Below are positions 56,480-64,000 of a DNA stretch of 64,000 nt, piece after piece. How positions within the stretch are numbered: the first letter of the stretch is position 1; each line of letters begins with the position of its first letter. A program made the translations under genes and the position numbers. The DNA is taken from NCBI RefSeq assembly GCF_029109325.1, contig NZ_JAQKQJ010000018.1, positions 248,001 to 312,000 on the forward strand, written 5' to 3'. Origin of the DNA: Nodosilinea sp. PGN35 (lineage in GTDB: Bacteria; Cyanobacteriota; Cyanobacteriia; Phormidesmidales; Phormidesmidaceae). Under the pieces are notes generated by a model that saw nothing but the letters and a program-made list of their open reading frames with translations, was not told where the DNA came from and ran no database searches.

Positions 56480-57535
56480 CTACCCCCGAGGCCGCGCCGG
56501 CAAAACCAGCGCATCGGTCATCGTCGCCCGCCTGGGCAGGGGCCGATAGCCGCTGGCATCGAGGCGCTTGATGCGGTCAAAGAAAGCTTCGTAGAACCGC
56601 TCCAGGCAGTCGCAGAACCAGGTCTGATACTCGGGCCAGCGATCGCGATCGTCCAGATTCACCTCGGCCAGGGTGCTGGCAATCATACAGGCCTGGTCGC
56701 CCGCGCCATCCCAGATCAGGGGCAGGCCCATTTCGTCGGCAATGGCCTCGCGCTCCTCCGCCAGCAGGTGAAAGTGGGGCTGGGCGTCGATACCTGAGAG
56801 CAACAGCTCGGTGTAGAGGCTGCCGTGGTCGCGATCGAGAATGGCGTTGAGGCGAAATCCGGCGCGGGCGATGGCAAAACCCATGGTGGCCTCAGGGGTG
56901 GGTGAACCTGGTTTCACCAGGCTGCCCTGGCGATCCATGCGATCGCACAATCCGCTCCAAAACTCCAAATTCTCCTGCTGGAGCGGCGTCAGCGGCTCTG
57001 GCTCTGGCTCTGGCTCCCCGGCAGGGGCCGCCTCAACAGCCTCGGCTTCTAACTCGACCTCGCTGTCTTCTACAGCCCCGCAAACCGGCATAAAATTGGC
57101 GGCCATCGCCGCTTTGCCAATGCGCCACAGCTCCACCGTCAGCCCTAAAAACGTGACTTCGCTGCTCTGGTTGAGCCAGTCTAAGGTCAGGGCCACCGAC
57201 GCCGAGAAATCGGGAGCGACCCAGACGACCGTAGCGGCCTGTTCGGCGGCAGCCCAGGCCAACAGCTGGCCCAGGTCGCTCAGGCCGGGCCCCTGCTGGT
57301 GAGCCGCCACCAGCACCGGCAGCCCGGTCTCTGCCTCCGTGAGCAGCGCGTAGTCCAGCTCCGGGAGGGACTCATCTGCTAGCGGTGCTAGGCTCAACCC
57401 GGCGGCTTCACCCAGTAACTCCAGGGTTTCTGCCTCGGTGAGCCACTGCTGAAAATCGGCCTGGGTCTGCCAGTAGTCGGTGGGGTCGAGTTTTTCCAGG
57501 CGTCCCAGCTTGGGTTTGGCAGCTCGCTTAGGCAC
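56480..57535 (-). CDS. DUF4268 protein with nuclease-like N-terminal part
   Basis: From a GTG at 57535 (PKRAAKPKLGRLEKL...) the product has 351 residues. The N-terminal half has LSDLGQLLAWAAAEQAATVVWVAPDF and FLGLTVELWRIG, the pattern of PD-(D/E)XK-type restriction-like domains found with DUF4268. The C-terminal half (LTPLQQENLEFWSGLCDRMD, GSLYTELLLSG) is DUF4268. An acidic Glu/Pro linker joins them. A defence role is possible, but no modification gene or other defence gene lies next to it. Confidence 0.72.
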   Translation of the reverse strand: MPKRAAKPKLGRLEKLDPTDYWQTQADFQQWLTEAETLELLGEAAGLSLAPLADESLPELDYALLTEAETGLPVLVAAHQQGPGLSDLGQLLAWAAAEQAATVVWVAPDFSASVALTLDWLNQSSEVTFLGLTVELWRIGKAAMAANFMPVCGAVEDSEVELEAEAVEAAPAGEPEPEPEPLTPLQQENLEFWSGLCDRMDRQGSLVKPGSPTPEATMGFAIARAGFRLNAILDRDHGSLYTELLLSGIDAQPHFHLLAEEREAIADEMGLPLIWDGAGDQACMIASTLAEVNLDDRDRWPEYQTWFCDCLERFYEAFFDRIKRLDASGYRPLPRRATMTDALVLPARPRG

Positions 57536-57653
57536 AGGTAATTCGCTCTGGCAAAGGGCAGTAGTTGATCCTATTATGGCGTGCCGCCGACCCACCGCGA
57601 TGCCTGATCCTTGGCCCCATGCCACCCTGGTTCACCCCCATGGGCAACTGCCG

Positions 57654-58676
57654 TCAATAGCTGACTAGCGCCGCCTGCCACAGGGTGTAGCCCTGGGAAC
57701 TGAGGTGCAGCCCGTCGGTGGTGAGGTCTACCCGCAGCAGCCCCTGGCTGTCGCTGAAGCTGGGGTGTAAATCTACGTAGGTGGCTCCCTGGTGAGCTGC
57801 CAGGGCTGCCAGGCGCTGGTTGACCCGCTGAATGCGATCGCTCGACACCTCCCGCAGCCGCGTCGGCAAAATGGAGTACACCACCAGCCGCGCCCGGGGA
57901 TGCTGCTGCTTGAGACGAGCCATCAGTTGATAGAGATTGTCGATCACCTCAGTTTCGGGTACCCCCTGCTTGAGGTCGTTGATGCCGGCCATCAGGTGCA
58001 CGGTTTGGGGCTGGGTGTCGGCAAAGTAGTGTAGCCGCCCCAGCATGTGGGTCGTGGTCTCCCCCGAAATGCTCTGGTTCAGCCACAGCTGGTGCTGGGG
58101 CAACTCGTTGAGCGGCAGCCACAGCGCCAGCGAATCGCCCACCATCACCGTCAGCGGGGACTGCCCCTGGCGACGGGCCATGGCCGCGGCCTCTGCCGCC
58201 AGCAGCGCTTGCCAGTCGCCGTGGGTAGGGGAGACAAAGGCCCGCTGCCACTGGTGGATATAGCGGTACGGAGTCGCCTGGGCATAGAATTCTCCGGCCT
58301 GGAGGGCGGCGGTGCGAAACTGGTACAGCTGAGCGCCGGTAACGGGGCGAGCGTCAGGGTCTAGGGGAGGAACAGCGGGACGGCGGCCGGGGGTCATCAC
58401 CTGGGCGGGGCGGGGCCAGCGGGCAGCGGCGGCCCCCATCGATTGAGGCTGCCGCGCGGCATCTGCCGTCGCCAGACCGCCGCCGTTTGTCGGGCAGATC
58501 TCAGCGTTAGGGCTGCTGTGGGAGCATCGGTCTGGGCCAGCCGGGTAGGGCAGAACCGCATCGGTGATGCCTGGCTCTGCCACAATTGCTTCCGCCTCAG
58601 GTATTCCCCCAGCCATTTCCCCGGGGCTGGCCCCAGGGCCTAGGGCTAGCTGAGCCGCCAATAGCCAAATATCCAT
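57654..58676 (-). CDS. SGNH/GDSL-family hydrolase
   Basis: This 340-residue protein has a signal-like start (MDIWLLAAQLALGPGASPG), a Pro-rich region of about 100 residues, and a SGNH domain: block I VMVGDSLALWLP, block III GINDLKQGVPE and block V DGLHLSSQGY with catalytic Asp-x-x-His. Such enzymes remove acyl or acetyl groups from lipids or polysaccharides outside the cytoplasm. The substrate is unknown. Confidence 0.82.
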   Translation of the reverse strand: MDIWLLAAQLALGPGASPGEMAGGIPEAEAIVAEPGITDAVLPYPAGPDRCSHSSPNAEICPTNGGGLATADAARQPQSMGAAAARWPRPAQVMTPGRRPAVPPLDPDARPVTGAQLYQFRTAALQAGEFYAQATPYRYIHQWQRAFVSPTHGDWQALLAAEAAAMARRQGQSPLTVMVGDSLALWLPLNELPQHQLWLNQSISGETTTHMLGRLHYFADTQPQTVHLMAGINDLKQGVPETEVIDNLYQLMARLKQQHPRARLVVYSILPTRLREVSSDRIQRVNQRLAALAAHQGATYVDLHPSFSDSQGLLRVDLTTDGLHLSSQGYTLWQAALVSY

Positions 58677-58796
58677 GCGCGTCTTGCCTCAACATCCCTC
58701 TTCTTTTTCCAGGCCAGGCGATCGCCCATCAGGATGAAACGCTCCAGAGCACCCCGCAATTTCCCCGACCACGCTCTCCCCACCTGGCATTACCCC

Positions 58797-58826
58797 TTGA
58801 CAGAGCCCGACTCGACTCGCAATAAT
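58797..58826 (+). promoter_or_regulatory. Sigma-70 promoter of rplU-rpmA
   Basis: TTGACA (58797-58802) is followed after 18 bases by AATAAT (58821-58826). Transcription would begin near 58833, leaving a leader of about 104 bases before rplU. Confidence 0.75.
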
Positions 58827-58832
58827 GAAAGA

Positions 58833-58936
58833 CTGTGTTTACACGCTCGGATCAGGTTCCTAAGGCTAACGCCTCCCGGAGCGGAGCCCCAGTGCTGGGG
58901 TGAGTTGGCACCTGTACGGCGGTTATGAGGTAAAAA
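58833..58936 (+). promoter_or_regulatory. Structured leader of rplU, possible L21-type autoregulatory element
   Basis: The leader has GC-rich pairing segments (CTCCCGGAGCGGAG, GCCCCAGTGCTGGGG) next to the ribosome site ATGAGGT. Ribosomal-protein leaders of this sort often give feedback control by the product. The structure has not been compared with known families here. Confidence 0.45.
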
Positions 58937-59332
58937 ATGACGTACGCAATTGTTGAAGCCGGTGGAAAGCAGCTGCGGGTAGAGCCGGGTCGTTTTTACG
59001 ACATCGATCGCCTGGCCTTAGAAGTCGATGCCCCCGTTACCCTGGAGCGGGTGCTGTTTGTCAACAACGACGGCGAAGCCCTGGTGGGTCAGCCCGTGGT
59101 TGAAGGGGCAACCGTGGTGGGGAGCGTTGTCAGCCATCTGCGGGGGCGCAAGGTGATTGTCTATAAGATGCAGCCCAAGAAGAAAACCCGCAAAAAGCAG
59201 GGTCACCGCCAAGAGCTCACCCGCGTGATGATCAACTCCATTGAGATGAACGGCAAGGCAATTGCCGGTGAGACCGCTGCCCCAGCCGCCGCTCCCCAGT
59301 CGGCAGCAGCTGAGGCCGAGGCCGAAAGCTAG
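58937..59332 (+). CDS. rplU: Ribosomal protein bL21
   Basis: bL21 is a component of the large ribosomal subunit. The 131-residue product has the N-terminal MTYAIVEAGGKQLRVEPGRF YDIDRL, the VVSHLRGRKVIVYKMQPKKK TRKKQGHRQ signature and an Ala/Glu-rich tail. It precedes rpmA as in most bacteria and is expressed from the promoter upstream. Confidence 0.97.
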   Translation: MTYAIVEAGGKQLRVEPGRFYDIDRLALEVDAPVTLERVLFVNNDGEALVGQPVVEGATVVGSVVSHLRGRKVIVYKMQPKKKTRKKQGHRQELTRVMINSIEMNGKAIAGETAAPAAAPQSAAAEAEAES

Positions 59333-59379
59333 ACCGATCGCGCTAGATTAAACAGTAGGTAGGTTGAAGGAATACACCC

Positions 59380-59655
59380 ATGGCTCACAAGAAAGGTACA
59401 GGTAGTACTCGCAACGGGCGCGACTCAAACGCTAAGCGCCTCGGCGTCAAGCGCTACGGTGGCGAAGCCGTGCTAGCGGGCAACATTTTGATTCGCCAGC
59501 GGGGCACCAAAATTCACCCCGGCAACAATGTGGGTCGCGGTGGTGACGACACTCTGTTTGCGCTGGTAGACGGCGTGGTCACCTTTGAGCGTCGCGGCAA
59601 GAGCGGCAAAAAGGTCAGCGTCTATCCCGCTGCCGCAGCCGCTGCGGCTGAATAG
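59380..59655 (+). CDS. rpmA: Ribosomal protein bL27
   Basis: bL27 lies near the peptidyl-transferase centre. The 91-residue product begins MAHKKGTGSTRNGRDSNAKR LGVKRYGG, the exact family start, without the cleavable N-terminal extension seen in Firmicutes. The gene follows rplU by 47 bases and a clear terminator follows it. Confidence 0.97.
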   Translation: MAHKKGTGSTRNGRDSNAKRLGVKRYGGEAVLAGNILIRQRGTKIHPGNNVGRGGDDTLFALVDGVVTFERRGKSGKKVSVYPAAAAAAAE

Positions 59656-59689
59656 AATCGGCCTTATCACCCGCAAAAGGCAACAAAAA

Positions 59690-59717
59690 AGCTCCTCACC
59701 AGTGAGGAGCTTTTTTG
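59690..59717 (+). terminator. Rho-independent terminator after rpmA
   Basis: AGCTCCTCAC and GTGAGGAGCT pair closely around CA and are followed by TTTTTTG. The A-run before the stem would let it act for the converging gene at 59735 as well. Confidence 0.9.
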
Positions 59718-59734
59718 TTGCCAAACGCCAGTGG

Positions 59735-60172
59735 CTAATCGAGATAGCCCATCAAAATAGACGGGGGCGGATCGACCTGGTCGTTGGGGGCAATGGGGCG
59801 ATCGCCGGGCAGCGTGTGAATGTCGGCAATATGCAGAGTGCTGACCTCAACCGGGCGGTGACCGGGCAGAGTATCGACGGTTGAAATCTCAAAGGTATTG
59901 GCCCCGATGGGACGACCGATGGGGCGCTCGGGGCCGAGGGTGCCCACTATTTCAAACTCGCTCAGCGCAATGGGGCGGTGATTCGGCAGACTGTCGGTTT
60001 CAACCACCCGCGTATTGTCCGACAGCACCAGGACATCGCTGGTTTTGGGCCCAGCCTTGACAATCCCGCCGCTGTCCGCAGCACGCTTGTTGCGGGTGCC
60101 CCGGCCAGAGCGCGCAGGCTCTTTTTCGGGGGTGTCGGCACTGCCGTTGCTAGAATCGTTGGTCGTGGTCAT
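59735..60172 (-). CDS. Cyanobacterial protein with LPNHRPI-type repeats
   Basis: A 145-residue protein with an unstructured N-terminus (NDSSNGSADTPEKEPARSGR) and about four repeats of roughly 21 residues built on the motif LPxHRPI (SLPNHRPIALSEFEIV, LGPERPIGRPIGANTFEIS, LPGHRPVEVSTLHIA, LPGDRPIAPND). The spacing suggests a beta-type repeat. It is conserved in several cyanobacteria as far as the pattern shows; function is unknown. Confidence 0.7.
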   Translation of the reverse strand: MTTTNDSSNGSADTPEKEPARSGRGTRNKRAADSGGIVKAGPKTSDVLVLSDNTRVVETDSLPNHRPIALSEFEIVGTLGPERPIGRPIGANTFEISTVDTLPGHRPVEVSTLHIADIHTLPGDRPIAPNDQVDPPPSILMGYLD

Positions 60173-60505
60173 AGGGGTACAGAGTCCTTATTGCTGCAAA
60201 CAGCCGCCCAGGGGGCAAAAGGCTGATCTAAACTATGAAATTCGCTTAATAATTGAGCCTGCCTTGGCGCATGCTGCCAATGGGCAACCCCCGCCACAAA
60301 CAGAACCATTAAGTAAATATTGTACTTTGATGACTGCACCATCGAGTTTACGAATGGTGATGGTGGGCATAAGGAACAGTTACTGCGGCTCCGCCCAGCC
60401 AGCGATCCCCCCCGACTTCCCGAGCCTTCCCTAGGTAATTGCGCTCGCCCATTGCCCAGACCCATCGCCCAGGGACAGAATTGCCGATCATCCAGACCAA
60501 TGATC

Positions 60506-60511
60506 TATAAT
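60506..60511 (+). promoter_or_regulatory. -10 element of the tmRNA gene
   Basis: TATAAT is a perfect -10 hexamer 20 bases upstream of the mature tmRNA 5' end. A TTGCCG 19 bases further upstream is a plausible but weak -35. The gap 60173-60505 has no other feature I trust. Confidence 0.7.
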
Positions 60512-60531
60512 GGTTGGGTAGACAACACCAT

Positions 60532-60932
60532 GGGGCTGTAACGGTTTCGACGTTTTGACGAAAGTCACGCTGTGATGCAGGCCGAGAGGGAGTCCACTCT
60601 CGCAAATCAAGGCTCAAAACAAACGTAAATGCGAACAACATCGTTCCTTTTGCTCGTAAAGCTGCACCTGTTGCCGCTTAATCTAAACCCAGTTTAGGTC
60701 TAACTTAGTTAGCGAGCGTTCATAGTTTGACTCCGTTAAGAGCTATGGACAAACCCCAACGGATGCTGCAATGGTTCTTCTCTGGTGGATCCATTGCCTA
60801 AGACTTAGCCAGAGCATCCCGCCGTCCGGGATAAGTGGCGGTTCCTGCCTCTAGGGTTAGAGAGGCTAAGCCTGTGAATGAGTGGTGTGTTAATACTCAA
60901 AGCGGACACGGGTTCGACTCCCGTCAGCTCCA
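60532..60932 (+). ncRNA. ssrA: Transfer-messenger RNA (one-piece)
   Basis: The 5' GGGGCTG pairs with the 3' CAGCTCC, and the T-arm GGGTTCGACTCCC is complete, so the tRNA-like domain is intact and unpermuted. The reading frame resumes at GCG 60631 and gives the tag ANNIVPFARKAAPVAA before TAA 60679-60681. The alanine ending is the usual protease tag. tmRNA frees ribosomes stalled on broken messages. Confidence 0.97.
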
Positions 60933-61042
60933 TTTCACCCGCCGAGTCGTATCCCAGTCGTCGTCTCAATAGACTGCTCAGGTTTTCGGCTACCCGGCCC
61001 ACAGTATAAATTCTGTGTTCGATTATTAATTATCTTTCCATC

Positions 61043-61068
61043 TCAGAGACCCAATGTTGGGTCTCTTT
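61043..61068 (+). terminator. Rho-independent terminator after tmRNA
   Basis: AGAGACCCAA pairs with TTGGGTCTCT around TG, followed by TTTT. It lies about 110 bases after the mature tmRNA end. Confidence 0.88.
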
Positions 61069-61184
61069 TTGCATCTGCCTATACTGAGAGAGCGGCCTAG
61101 GTAGAGGGCCGTGTAGCCCTTTAGACGAGCCATTGAGCGAACGCTGACCTGGCTTCGTTCCTATTAATCAACCCTATTAGAACA

Positions 61185-61346
61185 ATGCGGTTTCCCATTT
61201 TGCCTTATCTTTACCAACCGGTTTTTTGTCGCACCTACAAAACCGTCTATAACCCGTGGCGGTTTTGGTTTTTGCATCAGGTGCGCTACCTGGAGCGCTG
61301 CTGGCTGCGAGAATATCGCCCCGACGAGCAGCACCACAGTTACTAA
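61185..61346 (+). CDS. Small basic, aromatic protein (53 residues)
   Basis: A 53-codon frame reads MRFPILPYLYQPVFCRTYKT, continues VYNPWRFWFLHQVRYLERCW and ends LREYRPDEQHHSY. It is rich in Tyr, Trp and Arg and has an even codon quality unlike random sequence. No clear ribosome site precedes it. It lies between tmRNA and mgtE on the same strand. Function is unknown; expression is unproved. Confidence 0.5.
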   Translation: MRFPILPYLYQPVFCRTYKTVYNPWRFWFLHQVRYLERCWLREYRPDEQHHSY

Positions 61347-61486
61347 AGGCATCGCAGTTTCTAGACGATTGGCCCCTGACGCGGTACGTTAACATCGGCA
61401 CTACCCCCCCCAAGCGGGACGTTTTAGGTTGCCTATTTTGGTAAACCCATCGTTACCGTGGCCTTGTTGAATTGCCGAGTCTCGTC

Positions 61487-62875
61487 ATGACACCGCCTTT
61501 AGCTATTGAATCGCGATCGCACACCGAACTGCGCGACATCGTCACCGAACAACTCCGTCTGCTCATTGACCAGCGCAATTTAGAGGGGGCAAAAGCTCTC
61601 CTGGTGCCGGTCAGGGCCGTGGATGTTGCCGATGCGATTGAGGGCCTGCCCCGGGCTATGCAGCTGGTTGCCTTTCGGCTTTTGCCCCGGGCTAAGGCCG
61701 TTGAGGTATACGAGTACTGCTCCACCGAGGTGCAGGAGGCTCTCATTCAAGAATTTCAGGATCAAGAAATTCTTGACATTGTCGATAGTATGGCTCCCGA
61801 TGACCGGGCTGGCCTGTTTGATGAGCTACCCCCCCAGGTCGTGCGGCGCATTCTCGCTCAGCTCACCCCTGAGGAGCGGGCGGCCACGTCCCAACTGCTG
61901 GGCTACCAGCCCGAAACCGCCGGTCGGCTGATGACCCCAGAGTATATCTCGCTGGGGGAAGAGCTGACCGTAGCCGAGGCAGGGGATCAGGTGCGGAGTC
62001 TGGCCCGCGATCGCGAGGTCAGTTACTACATCTATGTAACCGATCGTCAGCAGACCCTGACGGGGGTGATCTCCCTGCGGGATCTGCTGCTGGCCGAGCC
62101 GACCCAGCCGCTACAGCAGGTGATGAACCGGGAGGTGATCTACGCCCAAACCGACACCGATCAGGAGGCGGCTGCCCAGCTGATCCAGCGCTACGACCTG
62201 GCGGCGCTGCCCATCGTTGACCGCGAACGCACCCTGGTGGGAGTGATGACCGTGGACGACGCCATGGACGTACTGCAAATTGAGGCCACCGAAGATATCT
62301 ACACCATGGGAGCGGTGCGATCGGAGGGCAAGAGTTATTTTCAGTCGAACCTGTTGTCGGTGACGCGCAAGCGCATTCCCTGGCTGTCGGTGCTGCTGCT
62401 CACCAACACCTTGACCATTTTTGTGATGAGCAACTTTGAAGAAATTCTCGACGAAGTCGTGGCGCTGGCCTTCTTTACACCGCTGCTGATCGATACGGGC
62501 GGCAACGTGGGGGCTCAGTCCTCCACCGTCGTCATTCGTGCCCTGAGCACCGATGAACTCAAGCATCGCAAACCCCTCTGGGTGATTCTGCGGGAATCGA
62601 TCGCGGGCGGCATGCTGGGCATTTTGCTGGGGATTGCCGTGATTGTGCTGGCCTACCTGCTGATGGGCCAGGTGCAGGTGGGTGTCACCGTGGGCATTAG
62701 CCTGCTGTGTATCGCCATTATTGCCGCTACCACCGGGGCTGGGCTGCCGTTTTTGTTCAATGCCATGGGCTTTGACCCGGCGCTGATGTCGGCTCCGTTT
62801 ATTACCACGGTGGTCGATATTCTGGGAATTTTGATCTATCTCAGCATCGCTACGGTGCTGTTGGGAATTAGCTGA
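61487..62875 (+). CDS. mgtE: Magnesium transporter MgtE
   Basis: MgtE is a Mg2+-gated channel of the inner membrane. The 462-residue product has the N domain (RAMQLVAFRLLPRAKAVEVY), two CBS domains (LMTPEYISLGEELTVAEAGD, VMNREVIYAQTDTDQEAAAQ) and a membrane part with the conserved pore residues in FFTPLLIDTGGNVGAQSS and ESIAGGMLGILLGIAVIV. The start at 61487 (ATG) is better than the TTG five codons earlier. No Mg2+ riboswitch-like leader is obvious. Confidence 0.94.
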   Translation: MTPPLAIESRSHTELRDIVTEQLRLLIDQRNLEGAKALLVPVRAVDVADAIEGLPRAMQLVAFRLLPRAKAVEVYEYCSTEVQEALIQEFQDQEILDIVDSMAPDDRAGLFDELPPQVVRRILAQLTPEERAATSQLLGYQPETAGRLMTPEYISLGEELTVAEAGDQVRSLARDREVSYYIYVTDRQQTLTGVISLRDLLLAEPTQPLQQVMNREVIYAQTDTDQEAAAQLIQRYDLAALPIVDRERTLVGVMTVDDAMDVLQIEATEDIYTMGAVRSEGKSYFQSNLLSVTRKRIPWLSVLLLTNTLTIFVMSNFEEILDEVVALAFFTPLLIDTGGNVGAQSSTVVIRALSTDELKHRKPLWVILRESIAGGMLGILLGIAVIVLAYLLMGQVQVGVTVGISLLCIAIIAATTGAGLPFLFNAMGFDPALMSAPFITTVVDILGILIYLSIATVLLGIS

Positions 62876-62927
62876 TGGGGCCAGACCAAAGGCCCTTTTG
62901 GGGTGAGTCTCTGTCTGTAGCGCTGCT

Positions 62928-64000
62928 CTAAAGAGTCTTAAGGGGAGCAAACACCGTCAGCGCCCGGGGCAGACATTCAAATTCCATAGGGTTGACCTCC
63001 AGAATCTCGCCGTCGATCACCAGTTTTTGCGGCGGATCGGTGGTGACCTTGATGCGGTTGGTGCGCAGGCAGGTGATATCGTCGCGCTGGGTGGGGTTGC
63101 CCCAGGCGGCGGCGGCCATCAGCGAGGCCAGGGCATTGATGCCCTGAAGTCGGGTAGTGCTGGTGGAGATGGTCACCTCTAGCAGGCCGTCGTCGGGGAT
63201 GACCTCGCCCATGCCCTGGGCCAGAACCGAGGTGGGGGGGGCGACGTTGGCGATGGTGATGGCGTTGGTGGTGACGGTTGAGACCTCGCCCTCAATTTCG
63301 AGGGTGGCGGTGAAGGGCTCGGCGGCGGCGAGCTGCCGCACCCCAGAGAGCACGTAGGCCAGGTTGCCCAGCTCGTTTTTGAGCTGGCGGGTGGCCCCGT
63401 CTACCATGCCCGCCTCAAACCCTAGCCCGGCCAGCAAGATCATCGGGATGTCGTTGCAGCGGGCGGCATCGACGACGTGGGTGTTGCCCGCCAGAATGGT
63501 TTCGCAGGCGGCCCGCAGGTTGGTGGGAATGCCCAGCCCTACCGAAAAGGCGTTGGCGGTGCCTCGAGGAATCACCCCCAGGGGGATGCCGGTGCCGATG
63601 GTTGCCCCCGCTACCGCTGACACGGTGCCGTCACCGCCGGAGGCAATGATCAGGCTGCGACCCATGTCGTGCTCATTTTTGGAGTGAATGTGCTCGATGA
63701 TTTCTCGCGCCTGGTCGGCGGGATCGAGTTCGGGCTTGGTCATGATCACGTTGACCAGGATTTGCGGTTCTAGCACCTCTTTGATCAGGGCGAGATCGGT
63801 GTTGGGGTTCCCCTGGCCCGCCACGGGGTTGAAGATCAGGTAGGCAATTTGGCTTTCGGCTATGCCCCGCAGCAGCAGGGTGGCCGACACGTCGTTGAGG
63901 GCAACGGGTATGCCCTGAAGCTGGCAGGCTCGCAGCACCAGGGTAAAGCTGGGGAACCCGGTGGCGATCGCCTCGGGGTCGGTAAAGAAAATGACCCCGG
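62928..64000 (-). CDS. Methylglyoxal synthase-diacylglycerol kinase fusion (N-terminus beyond window)
   Basis: The frame stays open to the window edge. The first visible stretch (GVIFFTDPEAIATGFPSFTL) followed by VLRACQLQGIPVALNDVSAT resembles the C-terminal part of methylglyoxal synthase, which normally reads FFxDPL...LLRxCxxHxIPLATN. It is followed by a YegS/DagK-type lipid kinase: NPVAGQGNPNTDLALIKEVL, then the nucleotide loop SGGDGTVSAVAGA and IPRGTANAFSVGLG. A GTG at 63938 could start a kinase-only product, but the upstream match favours the fusion found in some cyanobacteria. Confidence 0.78.
   Translation of the reverse strand, partial: GVIFFTDPEAIATGFPSFTLVLRACQLQGIPVALNDVSATLLLRGIAESQIAYLIFNPVAGQGNPNTDLALIKEVLEPQILVNVIMTKPELDPADQAREIIEHIHSKNEHDMGRSLIIASGGDGTVSAVAGATIGTGIPLGVIPRGTANAFSVGLGIPTNLRAACETILAGNTHVVDAARCNDIPMILLAGLGFEAGMVDGATRQLKNELGNLAYVLSGVRQLAAAEPFTATLEIEGEVSTVTTNAITIANVAPPTSVLAQGMGEVIPDDGLLEVTISTSTTRLQGINALASLMAAAAWGNPTQRDDITCLRTNRIKVTTDPPQKLVIDGEILEVNPMEFECLPRALTVFAPLKTL

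Noticed and set aside
60169..60465. 98-residue frame upstream of tmRNA
   Set aside because: Codon use is irregular and it overlaps the start region of the neighbouring gene without known similarity.

Overview
The window is a piece of a cyanobacterial chromosome. Four things point there: the frequent octamer GCGATCGC (HIP1), the dark-operative protochlorophyllide reductase genes chlL and chlN, an NblB-like HEAT protein, and many cyanobacteria-type hypothetical families (DUF29, Uma2, DUF760, DUF5331, DUF1400). High G+C and the gene content suggest a filamentous or Leptolyngbya/Nodosilinea-like lineage; that placement is inference. The 5' end of an SNF2-type helicase gene lies at the left edge, and a methylglyoxal-synthase/lipid-kinase fusion runs off the right edge.

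Layout. 0-7 kb: a tripartite ABC exporter (HlyD adaptor, FtsX-type permease, ATPase) whose gene junctions are filled by repeats and by an opposite-strand DUF29-Uma2 pair. 7-16 kb: sodC and an MscS channel, then an accessory zone of toxin-antitoxin genes (BrnTA, MntA/HepT, a DUF2283 pair), Uma2 genes, a chimeric pseudogene pair and a TIR-domain protein. 16-34 kb: mostly housekeeping and metabolic genes (rsgA, gluconate permease and kinase, creatininase family, tilS, a TPR protein, ABC ATPase, scpB, DUF760, a nucleotidyltransferase), with two intergenic clusters that share covarying hairpins. 34-38.7 kb: chlL, two DUF5331 genes and chlN, followed by a REP/RAYT cassette (HUH transposase among perfect 15-bp hairpins) that lies between chlN and a second, partial copy of the chlN 3' end. 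38.8-42.3 kb: a toxin-antitoxin island built on two copies of one module (XRE regulator, operator, divergent small gene), each heading a different toxin operon. 42.5-48.3 kb: HEAT and pentapeptide-repeat proteins, a broken vapB, and a helix-turn-helix gene with 12-bp-spaced TCCTSAGGA site pairs upstream of itself and upstream of a probable small RNA with a clear terminator. 48.3-64 kb: mainly core genes (a PLD-family protein, YaiI, an M42 peptidase, nblB, tRNA-Tyr, tRNA-Thr, an acyltransferase, rplU-rpmA, tmRNA, mgtE).

Single-base frameshifts occur repeatedly, but only in accessory genes (hepT, a DUF29 gene, brnT, vapB and one copy of the module's small gene). The core genes are intact. This fits decaying toxin-antitoxin and DUF29 loci, although sequencing error cannot be excluded. 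The strongest candidates for something undescribed are the TCCTSAGGA regulator/small-RNA locus, the REP/RAYT cassette with its chlN fragment and related hairpins elsewhere, the duplicated XRE module with exchangeable toxin payloads, and the paired covarying hairpin clusters at about 28.0 and 29.7 kb.
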